This document shows, piece after piece, positions 18,836 to 27,572 of a stretch of 64,000 bases of DNA. Origin of the DNA: Mesorhizobium sp. (lineage in GTDB: Bacteria; Pseudomonadota; Alphaproteobacteria; Rhizobiales; Rhizobiaceae); assembly GCF_016793485.1 (NCBI RefSeq), contig NZ_JAEULZ010000019.1:1-64000 (forward strand). Reading direction: 5' to 3'. Below the pieces are notes generated by a model that was given only the letters and a program-made list of their open reading frames with translations, made no database searches and was not told the origin of the DNA. Position 1 is the stretch's first letter. The number at the start of each line of letters is the position of its first letter. Both the position numbers and the translations under genes were made by a program.

Positions 18836-19543
18836 CTATGCGCGGCCGTAGATCGGTACGAGCGCACCGCTCATTGCCGTGTTCCGGGGCGAGGCAAGGT
18901 CGAGGATTGCCCGTGCTGCCGCGTCGAGACTGACCCATTTGGCGAAATCCGCCTTCGGCATGGCCTTGCGGTTCGTCGGCGTGTCGAGCGTCGACGGTGC
19001 AACCGCGTTCACCAGAACGCCGTCGTCCTTCAGTTCCTCGGCAAGCGCCACGGTCAGCCCCGCAACCGCCGCCTTGCTGGCGGCATAGGCGGACATGCCG
19101 GCGCCCTTGCGCGGATCGAGAGCGGGGCGAGCGGTCACGTTGACGATGCGGCCCGCTGTTTTCGCGGCAATCATGACGCGCGCGGCTGCGTGGCTGCACA
19201 AAAAAGCCGTCGCGGCGTTGGCCTGCATCAATTCCGCGAATGCCTTCGCGTTGTCCTCGCCGACAGGCGACATTGCAAAGGTGCCAGCGGCGTGGATCGA
19301 TGCCCAGAGATCGGGAATCGCTGCGTAGAAGGCGTCTACTGAAGTCGCATCAGCCAGATCGACGTTCGTCGCGAGCTTTACCTTGTTCTCGCCAGCAAAG
19401 GGAAAATCCTTCGGTGCGGTCGCGCGGCCGGTGGGGACGACGCAGGTCGCGCCTTCGGCGATCAGTTGCGCGATCACCGCGCCGCCGAGCGCACCCGTTC
19501 CGCCGGTCACGACAACGGTCTTGCCTTCGAACTTGCCTGCCAT
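18836..19543 (-). CDS. SDR-family oxidoreductase
   Basis: A 235-residue classical short-chain dehydrogenase with the cofactor motif TGGTGALGG (14-22), HAAG, NVT in place of NIS, and an intact YAASK active site. Substrate is unknown. The stop of the TPP-enzyme gene to its right is close (start 19543, next gene ends 19549 on the same strand), so it is co-transcribed downstream of that gene and perhaps handles an aldehyde or alcohol in the same pathway. Confidence 0.88.
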   Translation of the reverse strand: MAGKFEGKTVVVTGGTGALGGAVIAQLIAEGATCVVPTGRATAPKDFPFAGENKVKLATNVDLADATSVDAFYAAIPDLWASIHAAGTFAMSPVGEDNAKAFAELMQANAATAFLCSHAAARVMIAAKTAGRIVNVTARPALDPRKGAGMSAYAASKAAVAGLTVALAEELKDDGVLVNAVAPSTLDTPTNRKAMPKADFAKWVSLDAAARAILDLASPRNTAMSGALVPIYGRA

Positions 19544-19548
19544 AAGGG

Positions 19549-21123
19549 TCAGTCTACAACGATTTCGATCAGGTACGGAGCGTTTTTCGCCTTCGCGCGC
19601 CGCAGGGCGTCCGGAAGGCCCTCGACAGACTCCAGTCGCTCGGCCGCAATACCGTAGGCGTCCGCGATCTTGATGAAGTCCGGCGGCGCCGGCGACACGC
19701 CGACCGGTTCGACGCCCACGCTGGTCATCGAGGTCTCGATCTCGCGATAGCCGCGATTGTTCCAGACCAAGAAGATGACCGGCGCGCCGGCATCCTTCGC
19801 CGCGCCGAGTTCCGGCAGCGTGAACTGGAAGCCGCCGTCACCGGAGATGCAGACCACGGTCGTGTCAGGCAAGGCCAGCGCGGCACCGATTGCGGCCGGC
19901 GGCCCGTAGCCCAGCGTACCGAAGCCGGTCGCCGCGTTGAACCAGCCGGCCGGCCGGTCGTGGTCGTAATAGAGATTGGCGGCGTAGATGGGCTGCGTGG
20001 AATCGCCGACGATGATCGAGCCCGGCAGCGTGTCGCGGATCGTCTCGACCACCGCCAGTTGCTGGATCATCTCGGGTGAAAGCTGCGCAAGCGCCTCATC
20101 CCTGACGACGGTTGCCCGCCATGCGCCGTCGCCCGTCAACTCTACACCGGCGAGACTGCCCAGCAGAGCATCGAGCGCCGTGCCGGCATCCGCCTGGATC
20201 GACAGCCTCGATGGATGGCGGGCAATCTGGTCCGCGTCGATGTCGATGCGCACAAGGTTTTCCGGCACGACGAAACCATTGTCGCCATACATGTCGTAAT
20301 CGGTCGGGCCGAACTCGGTGCCTACCGCAATGACGAAATCCGCTTCGGCCATCAGCTTGCGGACCGCCTTGAAGCTCGGGCTTGCCGGCACGACGAGCGG
20401 ATGGCCGTGCATCAATCCGCGCGCGTTGGCGGTTAGCACGACCGGCGCGTCGAGCGCTTCGGCAAGGCGCTTCAGCGGTTCCTCAGCAACCTTGGCGCCG
20501 CCGCCGGCAAGGATAAGCGGGCGTTTCGCTTTGCGCGCCAGTGCCGCCGCCTCGGCAATCTTTCCGGCCTCCGGCTGCGGCGGCAAGTCGTTTGCAAGTT
20601 GCGCAGACAGGCCATCACCCGGCAGGGTCATGACATCAAGCGGTATCTCGATATGTACCGGCCCTGGCCTCGCGCTCGCGAAAGTGGCGAAGGCATCGGC
20701 AAGCGCTGCCGGCAATTCGTCGGGCGTGGCTATGTGATGCGAGGCCAAAGCCACCTTGCCGATCAGGCCGATCTGGTCGGGAAGCTCGTGGAGATGGCCG
20801 AAGCCCTTGCCCAGTGTGTCCCTGGCGTTGACGCCGGAGATCACCAGCATCGGGATCGAATCGGCGCGCGCCTGCCCCATGGCGGTGATCGCGTTGGTGA
20901 GGCCCGGGCCGGTGATGACGAAGGCGACGCCCGGCCTGCCGGAAGCGCGCGCATAGCCGTCGGCCATGAAGCCGGCACCCTGCTCGTGGCGCGGCGTGAC
21001 GTGACGGATCTTCGATCCGGCGAGACCGCGATAAAGCTCGACAGTATGCACACCGGGTATGCCGAACACCGTATCGACACCATGCGCCTCAAGCAGGCGG
21101 ATCAGCGCTTCGCCGAGCGTCAT
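19549..21123 (-). CDS. TPP-dependent decarboxylase, 5-guanidino-2-oxopentanoate decarboxylase-like
   Basis: A 524-residue member of the acetolactate synthase/benzoylformate decarboxylase superfamily: N-terminal PYR domain with catalytic Glu in TPRHEQGAGFMADGYAR, a middle domain, and a C-terminal PP domain with the TPP motif GDGGFQFTLPELGAAKDAG ending in WNN. I favour 2-ketoarginine decarboxylase (AruI-type, giving 4-guanidinobutyraldehyde) because of overall resemblance and because the next upstream gene is an arginine-modifying-enzyme homologue and a basic amino-acid-type ABC transporter follows. Acetolactate synthase is less likely, as no small subunit is present. Substrate assignment is inference. 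Confidence 0.8.
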   Translation of the reverse strand: MTLGEALIRLLEAHGVDTVFGIPGVHTVELYRGLAGSKIRHVTPRHEQGAGFMADGYARASGRPGVAFVITGPGLTNAITAMGQARADSIPMLVISGVNARDTLGKGFGHLHELPDQIGLIGKVALASHHIATPDELPAALADAFATFASARPGPVHIEIPLDVMTLPGDGLSAQLANDLPPQPEAGKIAEAAALARKAKRPLILAGGGAKVAEEPLKRLAEALDAPVVLTANARGLMHGHPLVVPASPSFKAVRKLMAEADFVIAVGTEFGPTDYDMYGDNGFVVPENLVRIDIDADQIARHPSRLSIQADAGTALDALLGSLAGVELTGDGAWRATVVRDEALAQLSPEMIQQLAVVETIRDTLPGSIIVGDSTQPIYAANLYYDHDRPAGWFNAATGFGTLGYGPPAAIGAALALPDTTVVCISGDGGFQFTLPELGAAKDAGAPVIFLVWNNRGYREIETSMTSVGVEPVGVSPAPPDFIKIADAYGIAAERLESVEGLPDALRRAKAKNAPYLIEIVVD

Positions 21124-21127
21124 CGCA

Positions 21128-22015
21128 CTACCCTCTCAGTACCGGTCGGGTCAGGCAGGTCGGTCCGCCCTCGCAGGCGATGCAGAGCGCGTCCGCCTCG
21201 AAGGTCTGCACCTTGCACCCGGCTGCTTCCATGGCAGCGGCCGTCTTCGGGAAACCGGCCACCGCGATCACCTCGCGCGGCGATGTCGGCAGCACGTTGA
21301 GGTTCAGGCCGAAACTGTCGCGGAACTCGTCGGCATCGCCCTCCACCAGCGTGATGCCGCGCGCCTTGAGCAACTGGTAGAAGGCGGCCGGCAGCAGTGG
21401 TGAATAGACCAGCGCCAGATCGTCGGCCAGCGGGCTGATCACCGACATCAGATGCAGGCAGGCTTCCTCGCCGTGCCAGAGCGGCAGATCGTAGCCCAGC
21501 ACCTCTATACCCAACGGTTCGAGCAGCGCCGCCATCTGGCGGATGCCGGCCTCGTTGGTCCGGACGCCTCGGCCGATCGCCAGCGTCTTCGCGTCGACCC
21601 AGACGCAGTCGCCGCCCTCGACCTGTCCCGGCGCCTCTATCCTGCCGAGGACGGGCACGCCCATGCGCGAATAGGCCTTTTCGTGCAGCGCGGGTTCCGG
21701 TTTGCGGAGCGCCTTGCCCATCGAGAGGATGACCGCGCCGCGGTCCGTCACCAGCGACGGGTCGTGGGTGAACACGGAATCGGCAAGCCCATCATCCGCG
21801 TCGGTCAGCCACTCGACCGCCGCGCCAGACGCTGCGACCAGATCGGAGAAAGCCTTGTGCTGCTCCGCCGCACGCGCGGGATCAAATCCGGGTCCGTAAT
21901 GCCATTCCTTCGGATTGGCATGGCGCATGGCGCTTGCCGCCGAGCGCATCAGCACGCGCCGCAGCGGCGCGGCCATCGACTGCGATCCATATGCGCGCTT
22001 GGCCTGAATGTTCAT
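21128..22015 (-). CDS. Dimethylarginine dimethylaminohydrolase / amidinotransferase family enzyme
   Basis: A 295-residue protein of the guanidine-modifying pentein fold. Conserved blocks are FTHDPSLV near residue 85, QVEGGDCVWVD, LHLMS with the catalytic His, and the C-terminal GGPTCLTRP with the nucleophilic Cys region. Members hydrolyse methylarginine to citrulline and methylamine, or arginine to citrulline. The ATG at 22015 has GGAGA six bases upstream; a longer frame upstream has no such signal. It sits four bases before the 2-ketoarginine decarboxylase-like gene, so the two are an operon, and together they fit catabolism of arginine or methylated arginine. Confidence 0.85.
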   Translation of the reverse strand: MNIQAKRAYGSQSMAAPLRRVLMRSAASAMRHANPKEWHYGPGFDPARAAEQHKAFSDLVAASGAAVEWLTDADDGLADSVFTHDPSLVTDRGAVILSMGKALRKPEPALHEKAYSRMGVPVLGRIEAPGQVEGGDCVWVDAKTLAIGRGVRTNEAGIRQMAALLEPLGIEVLGYDLPLWHGEEACLHLMSVISPLADDLALVYSPLLPAAFYQLLKARGITLVEGDADEFRDSFGLNLNVLPTSPREVIAVAGFPKTAAAMEAAGCKVQTFEADALCIACEGGPTCLTRPVLRG

Positions 22016-22089
22016 GACGTATCTCCGGTATCGGTCATGCGGCATACCGGCTGCATGGCCTTCCCGCTACGCCCAGTCGCGGTCTCCCG

Positions 22090-22127
22090 CTATTCCACAG
22101 GCTTGCCGCTATTCTACCGGCTTGCAG
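22090..22127. repeat. 19-base imperfect tandem duplication across a stop codon
   Basis: Two adjacent 19-base units (CTATTCCACAGGCTTGCCG and CTATTCTACCGGCTTGCAG) differ at three positions. The second unit encodes the last codons and stop of the secreted hypothetical gene; the first lies just after it. Confidence 0.7.
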
Positions 22128-22564
22128 GTGCCAAAGGCGTTGAGGATGAAATCGTCCGAGGCGGCGACGAAGGTGACCTCGTCGTCGTTGCTGGTCGCAT
22201 GCAGCATCCAGCCGGTGCCGCCATCGACGCCCTGCGCGACGACGATGTCGCCGGAGCTCGACAGGTCGGCGATCTTGCTGACGTGCGGCAGCCCGTTCGG
22301 GCCGACCGTCGCCATCACCTGATCCTCGAAGTGCACGAGGACGCGCGCCGGCAGTGCAAGCTCCCCCAGCGTCTTCGCAGGCGTGCAGGTCGCGCCGGCC
22401 TTGCAGATCACCGCCTCCGTCAGCGTGCAGTCATAGGGTTCCGGCATGGTCGGTGGGGCCGGTGGCGGCTCGGCAGGCGCTGTCGCTTCCTGAGCAAAAG
22501 CCCGTCCCGACAGGGCGCCAGCGATCACAACCGTCGCAAGGGCGAATTTCAGCAGATTGCGCAT
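22109..22564 (-). CDS. Secreted hypothetical protein
   Basis: A 151-residue protein with an N-terminal signal peptide (RNLLKFALATVVIAGALSGRAFA) and a likely cleavage after AFA. A Pro-rich linker follows, then a small domain with four Cys (YDCTLTEAVICKAGATC). The rest (VMATVGPNGLPHVSKI, VDGGTGWMLHATSNDDEVTFVAASDDFILNAFGTC) resembles uncharacterised periplasmic proteins common in Rhizobiales. Function is unknown. ATG at 22564 was taken because the signal peptide begins there. Confidence 0.75.
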   Translation of the reverse strand: MRNLLKFALATVVIAGALSGRAFAQEATAPAEPPPAPPTMPEPYDCTLTEAVICKAGATCTPAKTLGELALPARVLVHFEDQVMATVGPNGLPHVSKIADLSSSGDIVVAQGVDGGTGWMLHATSNDDEVTFVAASDDFILNAFGTCKPVE

Positions 22565-22639
22565 ATCGTGCCACTCATCTCTTGTTCGGGCGTCTGTTCG
22601 GAGCACGCTGCCCCGGCGATTTTTGCGAGGTTTCGGCCG

Positions 22640-22915
22640 CTACCGGTAGCAGGGCGGATAGGGATAGTACCCGCAATATGGCGGATACGCGTAGGGCGGC
22701 GGGGGAGGCGGCGGCGGATAGTAGCGCGGCGGGTAGCCGTAATAGGGGTATGGACGCGGCTGGGAGGCAGCGGCGACGGCGCCTCCGAGAACAGCGCCGG
22801 CAACGAGACCGCCGACAAAAGCTCCCGCATTGCTGTGCGCCTTGGCAGGGGCCATGCCGGCTAGCGTGGTGACCGCCAGAAACGCGGCGGCGACGACCGT
22901 GTGAATGATTCTCAT
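22640..22915 (-). CDS. Secreted glycine-zipper, Pro/Tyr-rich small protein
   Basis: A 91-residue protein: signal peptide (residues 1-26, ending AKA), a glycine-zipper-like hydrophobic stretch (GAFVGGLVAGAVLGGAV) and a tail built almost only of Pro, Tyr and Gly with two Cys. Such proteins are common in Rhizobiales envelopes; function is unknown. The zipper suggests membrane insertion or oligomerisation after export. It is a separate unit, upstream of the secreted hypothetical gene on the same strand. Confidence 0.75.
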   Translation of the reverse strand: MRIIHTVVAAAFLAVTTLAGMAPAKAHSNAGAFVGGLVAGAVLGGAVAAASQPRPYPYYGYPPRYYPPPPPPPPYAYPPYCGYYPYPPCYR

Positions 22916-23116
22916 GGCTCACCCTCTTCGAGCTTATTGCGCGAGACTGCACCAGACGCCCGCCCCGATCAATAGCCGCAAGCGACGTCCCGGTGCCGCA
23001 TTCAACGGTTGACGACTGCGACAAAGCCGGTCCATCCTGACAAAAGGGCACAGAGTTCGTGATCGGGTGATGGGTAGAGAAATCCCGCAAGACATAAGAC
23101 GCGGAAACCGCAGGCG

Positions 23117-23932
23117 GTGACAAAAGGGGCCGCCACCTCGCTGACGCAACGGCAGCCGGCTAATGGCGCGGCCGAAGCCATCCACATCGAAAACCTGCAC
23201 AAGAGATTCGGCAACCTCGAAGTCCTGAAGGGCGTTTCGCTGTCCGCGCGCGACGGAGACGTGGTTGCCATCATCGGTGGTTCAGGGTCAGGCAAGTCCA
23301 CGCTGCTCCGCTGCATCAACTGCCTGGAGAATCCCACCAGCGGCATCATCCGGGTCAACGGCGAGGAAATAAAGCTCAAGGCCGACAGCCACGGCCATAC
23401 GGTTCCTGCCGACCGCCGCCAGATCGAGCGCATCCGTTCCAGGCTTGGCATGGTGTTCCAGAGCTTCAACCTGTGGAGCCACATGACGCTTCTGGAGAAC
23501 GTCATCGAGGTCCCGATCCACGTGCTTGGCGTCCGGCGCGACGAGGCGATCGCTACGGCTGAGCGCCTGCTCGCGCGCGTCGGGCTTGCCGAAAAGCGCG
23601 ACGTCTATCCATCCTTCATGTCGGGCGGACAGCAGCAGCGGGGCGCGATCGCCCGCGCGCTCGCCATCGATCCGCGCGTCATGCTGTTCGACGAACCGAC
23701 CTCGGCGCTGGACCCCGAACTGGTCGGCGAGGTGCTGCGGGTCATCGGCGATCTCGCGCAGGAGGGCCGCACCATGATCCTCGTCACCCACGAGATGAAG
23801 TTCGCCCGCAACGTCGCGACGCATGTCGTCTATCTCTACAACGGGCTGGTCGAGGAAGAAGGCCCGCCGGAACAGCTTTTCGGCAATCCGCAATCGGAAC
23901 GGCTGAAGCAGTTCCTGCGCAACACACACTAG
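23117..23932 (+). CDS. Polar amino-acid ABC transporter, ATP-binding subunit
   Basis: A 271-residue ATPase of the HisP/GlnQ/ArtP type: Walker A GGSGSGKST, Q-loop MVFQSFNLWSHMT, signature SGGQQQR, Walker B VMLFDEPTSALDPE and the switch His in LVTHEMKFAR. The short insertion with RVNGEEIKLKADSHGHTVPADRRQ is typical of the HisP group, which serves histidine, arginine, lysine or ornithine importers. The start is a GTG. It heads a four-gene importer operon with the binding protein and two permeases. The neighbouring arginine enzymes suggest a basic or guanidino substrate. Confidence 0.92.
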   Translation: MTKGAATSLTQRQPANGAAEAIHIENLHKRFGNLEVLKGVSLSARDGDVVAIIGGSGSGKSTLLRCINCLENPTSGIIRVNGEEIKLKADSHGHTVPADRRQIERIRSRLGMVFQSFNLWSHMTLLENVIEVPIHVLGVRRDEAIATAERLLARVGLAEKRDVYPSFMSGGQQQRGAIARALAIDPRVMLFDEPTSALDPELVGEVLRVIGDLAQEGRTMILVTHEMKFARNVATHVVYLYNGLVEEEGPPEQLFGNPQSERLKQFLRNTH

Positions 23933-23981
23933 CCAGGAATCCAAAACCGGGAACAATCTCATAACAACTGGGAGCAAGAGC

Positions 23982-24761
23982 ATGTTCAAAACACTCAAGA
24001 TGGCAGCCGCGGCGGCGGTCGTCGCCGCGTCCGGCGTCGCAATGGCCAGCGCCGAACCGCTGAAGGTCGGCTTCTCGCCGGAAGCCTATCCGCCCTTCTA
24101 CGAGGCCGATGCCGCTGGAAACTGGACCGGCTGGGAAGTCGACATCGTCAAGGCCATCTGCGCCGAGGCGAAGTATGAATGCGAGATGGTGCCGATACCG
24201 TGGGACGGCCTCATCCCGGCGCTGACGACCAAGAAGATCGACGCCATCATGAACTCGATGTCGATCACCGCCGAGCGGCAGAAGACGATCGACTTCACGA
24301 ACAAGTACTACAACACGCCGACGGCGGTCATTGGCGCGAAGAGCGAGACGTTCGACGCCACGCCGGAGGGGCTTAAGGGCAAGATCATCGGCGTCCAGTC
24401 CTCGACGGTCCATGCCGACTATGTGAAAAAGCATTTCGCCGATGCGGCCGAGATCAAGGAATACCAGACGCAGGACGAGGCGAACCAGGATTTGGCAGCC
24501 GGGCGCATCGACGCCACGCAGGCAGACTCCATCGCGCTCGACGCCTATCTCCAGTCCGAGCAGGGCAAGGCCTGCTGCGACCTGAAAGGTTACGTTGCCG
24601 AGGACCTCGAAATCCTCGGACCGGGCGTCGGCGCCGGCGTGCGCAAGGACGACGCCGCGACCAAGGACCGCCTGAACGCCGCGATCAAGGCTATCCGCGA
24701 CAACGGCAAGTACGCCGAGATCACCAAGAAGTACTTCACCTTCGACATCTACGGCGGCTGA
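23982..24761 (+). CDS. Polar amino-acid ABC transporter, periplasmic binding protein
   Basis: A 259-residue family 3 solute-binding protein with a signal peptide (MFKTLKMAAAAAVVAASGVAMA and cleavage near Ala-Ser-Ala) and mature protein opening EPLKVGFSPEAYPPFYEADAAGNWTGWEVDI. Downstream come MVPIPWDGLIPALTTKKIDAIMNSM and DFTNKYYNTP, the ligand-binding signature of Lys/Arg/Orn and His binding proteins. A Cys pair (CC near residue 193) is unusual for the family. GGGAG lies before the ATG. An intercistronic hairpin follows the gene. Confidence 0.92.
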   Translation: MFKTLKMAAAAAVVAASGVAMASAEPLKVGFSPEAYPPFYEADAAGNWTGWEVDIVKAICAEAKYECEMVPIPWDGLIPALTTKKIDAIMNSMSITAERQKTIDFTNKYYNTPTAVIGAKSETFDATPEGLKGKIIGVQSSTVHADYVKKHFADAAEIKEYQTQDEANQDLAAGRIDATQADSIALDAYLQSEQGKACCDLKGYVAEDLEILGPGVGAGVRKDDAATKDRLNAAIKAIRDNGKYAEITKKYFTFDIYGG

Positions 24762-24770
24762 ACGACTTCG

Positions 24771-24802
24771 AGCCGGTCGCATCGAAGGAGGTGCGGCCGG
24801 TT
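24771..24802 (+). terminator. Intercistronic hairpin after binding-protein gene
   Basis: Arms AGCCGGTCGCA and TGCGGCCGGTT pair over eleven positions with G-U pairs; only three T follow. It sits just after the binding-protein stop inside the importer operon and probably stabilises the upstream message or partly attenuates the permease genes. Confidence 0.5.
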
Positions 24803-24833
24803 TGCTTGAGCTTGCCTTCAGAGGGGCACTGGC

Positions 24834-25622
24834 GTGCAGATCCCGAAAAGGGACGCCGCCGTACATAATGGGGACGGGTCTATCGAAGCACTGATCTACC
24901 TTGCGCAGACGAGCGTCGTCGACCTGCTGGCGCTTAGCCCGCCGGGCTGGGGCGGCAATCTGCTGCGCGGCCTGATGAACTCCGTGCTGATTGCCGTCGG
25001 CTCTTTCTCGATCGGCATCGTGATCGGCATCGGCGGCGCCTTTGGCAAGCTCTACGGCGGTCCTGTGACGAAGGATCTGCTGGGGCTCTACACGACGCTG
25101 GTTCGCGCCATCCCCGAGCTGGTGCTCATCCTGCTGCTTTATTTCGCCGGCACGGATCTCATCAACCGGCTGCTCGAAGTCCTCGGCTACCAGCGCATCG
25201 ACATCAACGGGCTGGTGGCCGGCATCTGCGTGCTCGGCATCGTGCAGGGCGCCTATTCGACGGAAGTCATTCGCGGCGCGATCCTGTCCATTCCACAAGG
25301 CCAGATCGAGGCCGCGCGCGCCTATGGCATGTCGCCGGGCCTCATGCTGAGGCGCGTCACGCTGCCCGCCATGCTGCCTTTCGCCATACCGGGCCTCGCC
25401 AATCTATGGCTGATCGCCACCAAGGACACGGCGCTGCTCGCCATCGTCGGATTCAACGAACTGACCCAGGAAACCCGCACGGCCGCCAGCACCACCAAGG
25501 CCTACTTCACCTTCTTCCTCGCCGCCGGCGCTCTCTACCTGCTCCTCACGCTCTTCTCCAACGTCATCATCGCACGCGTCGAACGATGGGCGCGGCGCGG
25601 CGTGTACATGGAGACACACTGA
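24834..25622 (+). CDS. Polar amino-acid ABC transporter, permease (HisQ-like)
   Basis: A 262-residue inner-membrane permease with about five helices. The EAA loop reads EAARAYGMSPGLMLRRVTLPAMLPFAIPG and RAIPELVLILLLYF marks the HEAAM family N-terminal part. The start is a GTG; its first 30 residues are hydrophilic and longer than in most relatives, so a later start is possible. The stop overlaps the next ATG by one base (TGATG), so the two permeases are made together as a heterodimer. Confidence 0.9.
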   Translation: MQIPKRDAAVHNGDGSIEALIYLAQTSVVDLLALSPPGWGGNLLRGLMNSVLIAVGSFSIGIVIGIGGAFGKLYGGPVTKDLLGLYTTLVRAIPELVLILLLYFAGTDLINRLLEVLGYQRIDINGLVAGICVLGIVQGAYSTEVIRGAILSIPQGQIEAARAYGMSPGLMLRRVTLPAMLPFAIPGLANLWLIATKDTALLAIVGFNELTQETRTAASTTKAYFTFFLAAGALYLLLTLFSNVIIARVERWARRGVYMETH

Positions 25623-26437
25623 TGAGCGAGCGCGCCGCCGGTAGCGTGATCAATGCAAGCGCCCGCGCGTCGCTTTGGCTGCAGCCGCACCGCATCGTGC
25701 TGATCGCCATCGGTGTGGCGCTGGTGATTTGCGCCGCGCTCTTCATGCGCTGGGACTGGGTGAAGGACTATTACTGGCTGGCGCTCCAGGGCATCTGGCG
25801 CACGCTCTGGATTCTGGCCGTCACCGTGGTGCTGGGCTTCATGCTCGCGGTCCCGATCGGGCTGGTGCAGGTCACCGGCCCGCGTTGGCTGTCGTGGCCG
25901 GCCTACTGGTTCTGCACCGTCATCCGTGGCACGCCGCTGCTGCTGCAGCTCTGGTTCCTCTACTACGGGCTGGGTTCCCTCTTCCCGCAATATCCTTGGA
26001 TCCGCGAATCCTTCCTGTGGCCGTATCTCAGGCAGGCATGGCCCTACGCCGTTCTGTCGCTGACACTGTCCTACGCCGCCTATGAGGGCGAGGTCATGCG
26101 CGGAGCCTTCGCGGGGGTTGCCCGGGGGCAACTGGAAACAGCCCGCGCCTTCGGCATGAGCCGCTGGAAGGTGTTTCGCCGCATCTGGCTGCCGCAGGCG
26201 ACCTACCGCGCCCTGCCGACGATTGCCGGCGAAACCGTGCTCCAGCTCAAGGCGACGCCGCTCGTCGCCACCATAACAGTCGTGGATATCTACGCCGTCG
26301 CCTCGCGTGTCCGGCAAACGACCTTTATTGTCTACGAACCGCTGCTTCTCCTTGCGGTTGTTTACCTGTGCATTACCGGCATCCTGGTATTTGCGTTCCG
26401 CAAGCTTGAAGCTCGAATACCCAACAGGTTGGGGTAA
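25622..26437 (+). CDS. Polar amino-acid ABC transporter, permease (HisM-like)
   Basis: A 271-residue permease, partner of the preceding one. Helix 1 is IVLIAIGVALVICAALFM; the conserved TVIRGTPLLLQLWFLYYGLG and EAA-type loop ETARAFGMSRWKVFRRIWLPQATYRALP identify the HisM/GlnP family. The ATG at 25622 overlaps the preceding stop. It completes the importer; the Ldh2-family gene begins eleven bases after its stop and is probably in the same transcript. Confidence 0.9.
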   Translation: MSERAAGSVINASARASLWLQPHRIVLIAIGVALVICAALFMRWDWVKDYYWLALQGIWRTLWILAVTVVLGFMLAVPIGLVQVTGPRWLSWPAYWFCTVIRGTPLLLQLWFLYYGLGSLFPQYPWIRESFLWPYLRQAWPYAVLSLTLSYAAYEGEVMRGAFAGVARGQLETARAFGMSRWKVFRRIWLPQATYRALPTIAGETVLQLKATPLVATITVVDIYAVASRVRQTTFIVYEPLLLLAVVYLCITGILVFAFRKLEARIPNRLG

Positions 26438-26447
26438 AGGCTCCCAT

Positions 26448-27464
26448 ATGGTCGAAATGGTCCGGCTGGATCTGGCGGAAGCGATCGCGCTTTGTGAACA
26501 GGCGGCCATTGGTGCGGGAGCGAGCGAGGACGCGGCGGTGTCGCTGGCGGCCTCCGTCGTCTCGGCGGAAGCGCGCGGAATCAAGTCCGTCGGTCTGTCG
26601 CATTTCCTCGACTATCTTGCCGCCCTCGAAGACGGCCGTATCAACGGCACGGCGCAGCCCGCGATTAGCCGGCCAGCACTCGCCGTCTATGTCTCGGATG
26701 CCGGCGGCGGCATCGCCCACACCGGCTTCGACCGGGTTTTCGGTGACTTCGCAAAGGCCGCGCGCATCTTCGGCGTCGCAATCTTCGCGCAGCGCAACGC
26801 GTTCACCTGCGGCGAACTCGGCCATTTCACCAGCCGGCTCGCCAATGAGGGTCTGGTCGCCTTCGCAGCCACCAACGGCCCGCCCGTGCTGGCCGGAGCG
26901 GGGTCTACCAAACCGGTCTATTGCACCAACCCTCTGTCGTTCGCCGCCCCCGTCGAAGGAAACGTACCGCTCGTCATAGACCAGTCGTCCAGCGCCACCG
27001 CCTTCGTCTCGATCCGCGAGGCTGCCGAGCAGGGTCGCGAGATTCCGGTCGGGTGGGCGCTTGATTCCGCAGGCAAGCCGACCACCGACCCGGCCGCCGC
27101 CATGAAGGGTGCGCTGCTCGCTTTCGGGGGACATCGCGGCGCCAACATCGCGCTCATGGTGGAGGTGCTGGCGGCCGGTTTGAGCGGCGCCAACTGGTCG
27201 CTTGATGCGCCGTCCTTTACCGAGGGTGGCGAAAGCCCCGGCACCGGTCTCTTCGTGCTGGCGATCGAGCCCAAGCTGATCGACCCGGATTTTGCGACAA
27301 GGCTCGCGGAACAGACCAATCGTCTCTCTGCAGATTACCGCGTCCACATACCGGGCGTCGCGCGCGGCCGGGCCGGCATGCTGGCGAAGGCGCTCGGCCT
27401 CGATATCCAGGCTGACCTGGTCGGGCGCATCGCAGCCTATGCAGAGCGCGCGCAGCAGGCCTGA
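26448..27464 (+). CDS. Ldh2/MDH2-family NAD(P)-dependent oxidoreductase, altered active site
   Basis: A 338-residue protein of the malate/L-lactate dehydrogenase 2 superfamily, which reduces cyclic imino acids or 2-keto acids. Family features are GHFTSRLANEGLVAFAATNGPP, the GSTKPVYCTNPLSFAAP block and a C-terminal GESPGTGLFVLAI. The usual SHG motif with catalytic His is SVG here (Ser47-Val48-Gly49), with another His at position 52. That may change or abolish the reductase activity. Context after an amino-acid importer suggests an imino-acid reductase such as pyrroline- or piperideine-carboxylate reductase. Start at 26448 was chosen as the first ATG of the conserved part. Confidence 0.82.
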   Translation: MVEMVRLDLAEAIALCEQAAIGAGASEDAAVSLAASVVSAEARGIKSVGLSHFLDYLAALEDGRINGTAQPAISRPALAVYVSDAGGGIAHTGFDRVFGDFAKAARIFGVAIFAQRNAFTCGELGHFTSRLANEGLVAFAATNGPPVLAGAGSTKPVYCTNPLSFAAPVEGNVPLVIDQSSSATAFVSIREAAEQGREIPVGWALDSAGKPTTDPAAAMKGALLAFGGHRGANIALMVEVLAAGLSGANWSLDAPSFTEGGESPGTGLFVLAIEPKLIDPDFATRLAEQTNRLSADYRVHIPGVARGRAGMLAKALGLDIQADLVGRIAAYAERAQQA

Positions 27465-27572
27465 CTTATCCCTGCCACCTCTCGCTGCGATGCCTCAGGC
27501 AAGCTTTGCGTTTTTTGCAAAACGGACTAAGAGACTGGTTCGAAGCCAAGCAACGGTGCGCCGGAGCCAATC

